The notes under the pieces: model-generated
Databases searched by the model: none
Told to the model about the DNA's origin: nothing
The model's input: only the letters and a program-made list of their open reading frames with translations
Shown here: positions 63,615 through 64,000 of the stretch, piece by piece
Layout of the letters: each line of letters opens with the position of its first letter
Numbering within the stretch: the first letter of the stretch is position 1
Origin: Ignelater luminosus
Taxonomy: Eukaryota > Arthropoda > Insecta > Coleoptera > Elateridae
Assembly: GCA_011009095.1 (NCBI GenBank)
Contig: VTPC01000474.1
Span: 1 to 64,000 of the forward strand
DNA length: 64,000 bases
Direction of reading: 5' to 3'
Program-made: the position numbers and the translations under genes

Positions 63615-64000
63615 CTCAGGCGTTGTATATGTATACAGACGGGGTTCCTACAGCCGTTGCCGCATCCCGCATTTCTATCTCCACCTCTTTTGATCTCCCC
63701 AATCTTCTTTATCAATGGCTCTGTTTTCCATACTCCCTTCTATCCATGATGCTGTCGGTCTTCTTTTCTTTCTGTTGGGTGGTATATAGTTTAGAGCTCT
63801 TTTTGGCCATCTTATTTCTGTCATTCTCATGACATGGCCATACCATAGCAAATGTCTTGTTTCTATTCTATCGGCGGTAAAATATATGTTTTGCCCGTCG
63901 TTTTATTTCCTCGTTTCTCACATGTTGCAACTTAGAGATTCTACACGCCCTTCTCAGAAAGTCCAATTCTGTCGTTCCCACATTTTTCTTATCTTTAACC
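63615..64000 (-). pseudogene. Non-LTR retrotransposon C-terminal end, cut by window edge
   Basis: The minus strand reads LDFLRRACRISKLQHVRNEE, then after a frame change ETRHLLWYGHVMRM, IRWPKRALNYIPPNRKKRR, ASWIEGSMENRAIDKEDW and DQKRWR. This is the well-known endpiece of insect RTE/L1-like LINE polyproteins (R.L.WYGHV.RM...R.P......P.G.RKRGRP...W...........W.DR..WR). A frameshift near 63875 and a TAG after DQKRWR mark decay. Further tail, MRDAATAVGTPSVYIY, follows in another frame. The reverse transcriptase should lie beyond the right end of the window. Confidence 0.88.

Noticed and set aside
1..64000. CRISPR arrays, bacterial operons, rRNA or clear tRNA genes
   Set aside because: The window is eukaryotic in gene structure; no regularly spaced direct repeats or RNA gene signatures were seen by eye.

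Overview
The window is AT-rich animal nuclear DNA. It has introns of mostly 55-65 bp, GT-AG splice sites, AATAAA signals, and dense remnants of Tc1/mariner, hAT and non-LTR elements. This fits an insect, possibly a beetle. The species call is inference, because nothing in the sequence names it.

Only two genes look intact, and both lie in a 3.5 kb island. A complete ten-exon gene on the + strand (5099-7547) encodes a 533-residue SLC22-type organic cation transporter. A two-exon gene on the - strand (8510-7975) encodes a 158-residue protein I do not recognise. They are convergent, and their polyadenylation signals lie about 300 bp apart.

The rest is an old transposon landscape. From left to right: a pogo-like MITE (72-248); a Tc1/mariner relic (690-1640); the two genes; a hAT element with perfect ends and an 8-bp target duplication but a decayed transposase (9854-12339); a cluster of GTGCGTGA motifs with a hairpin (12640-13290); a LINE fragment (13460-13820); a second Tc1 relic (15101-15882) and a LINE tail; an inverted hAT-type repeat pair (18311-18982); inverted-repeat element E1 (21554-23028); a third Tc1 relic (23800-24712); a long poor stretch; a GC-richer coding remnant (35887-36760); the RNase H end of a LINE (40735-41640); a 183-bp tandem duplication (45315-45645); a fourth Tc1 relic (about 49990-50830); inverted-repeat element E2 (55056-56510); a degenerate satellite-like array (60260-61450); and the C-terminal end of another LINE running off the right edge.

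The most interesting signal is the pair E1 and E2. They lie 33 kb apart, are nearly equal in length (1475 and 1455 bp), both begin GTCCAG and end CTGGAC, and both are flanked by TA. Both carry broken pieces of what appears to be one protein on the - strand. That protein has a PIN/FEN1-like stretch (EDIDL, then GCDTTS followed by a GFGKT segment) and a Cys-rich tail (SCKCKKGC..HCDC). E2 keeps the nuclease-like part and E1 keeps the tail, and they overlap in an alignable block. I cannot place this combination in a named transposon superfamily.
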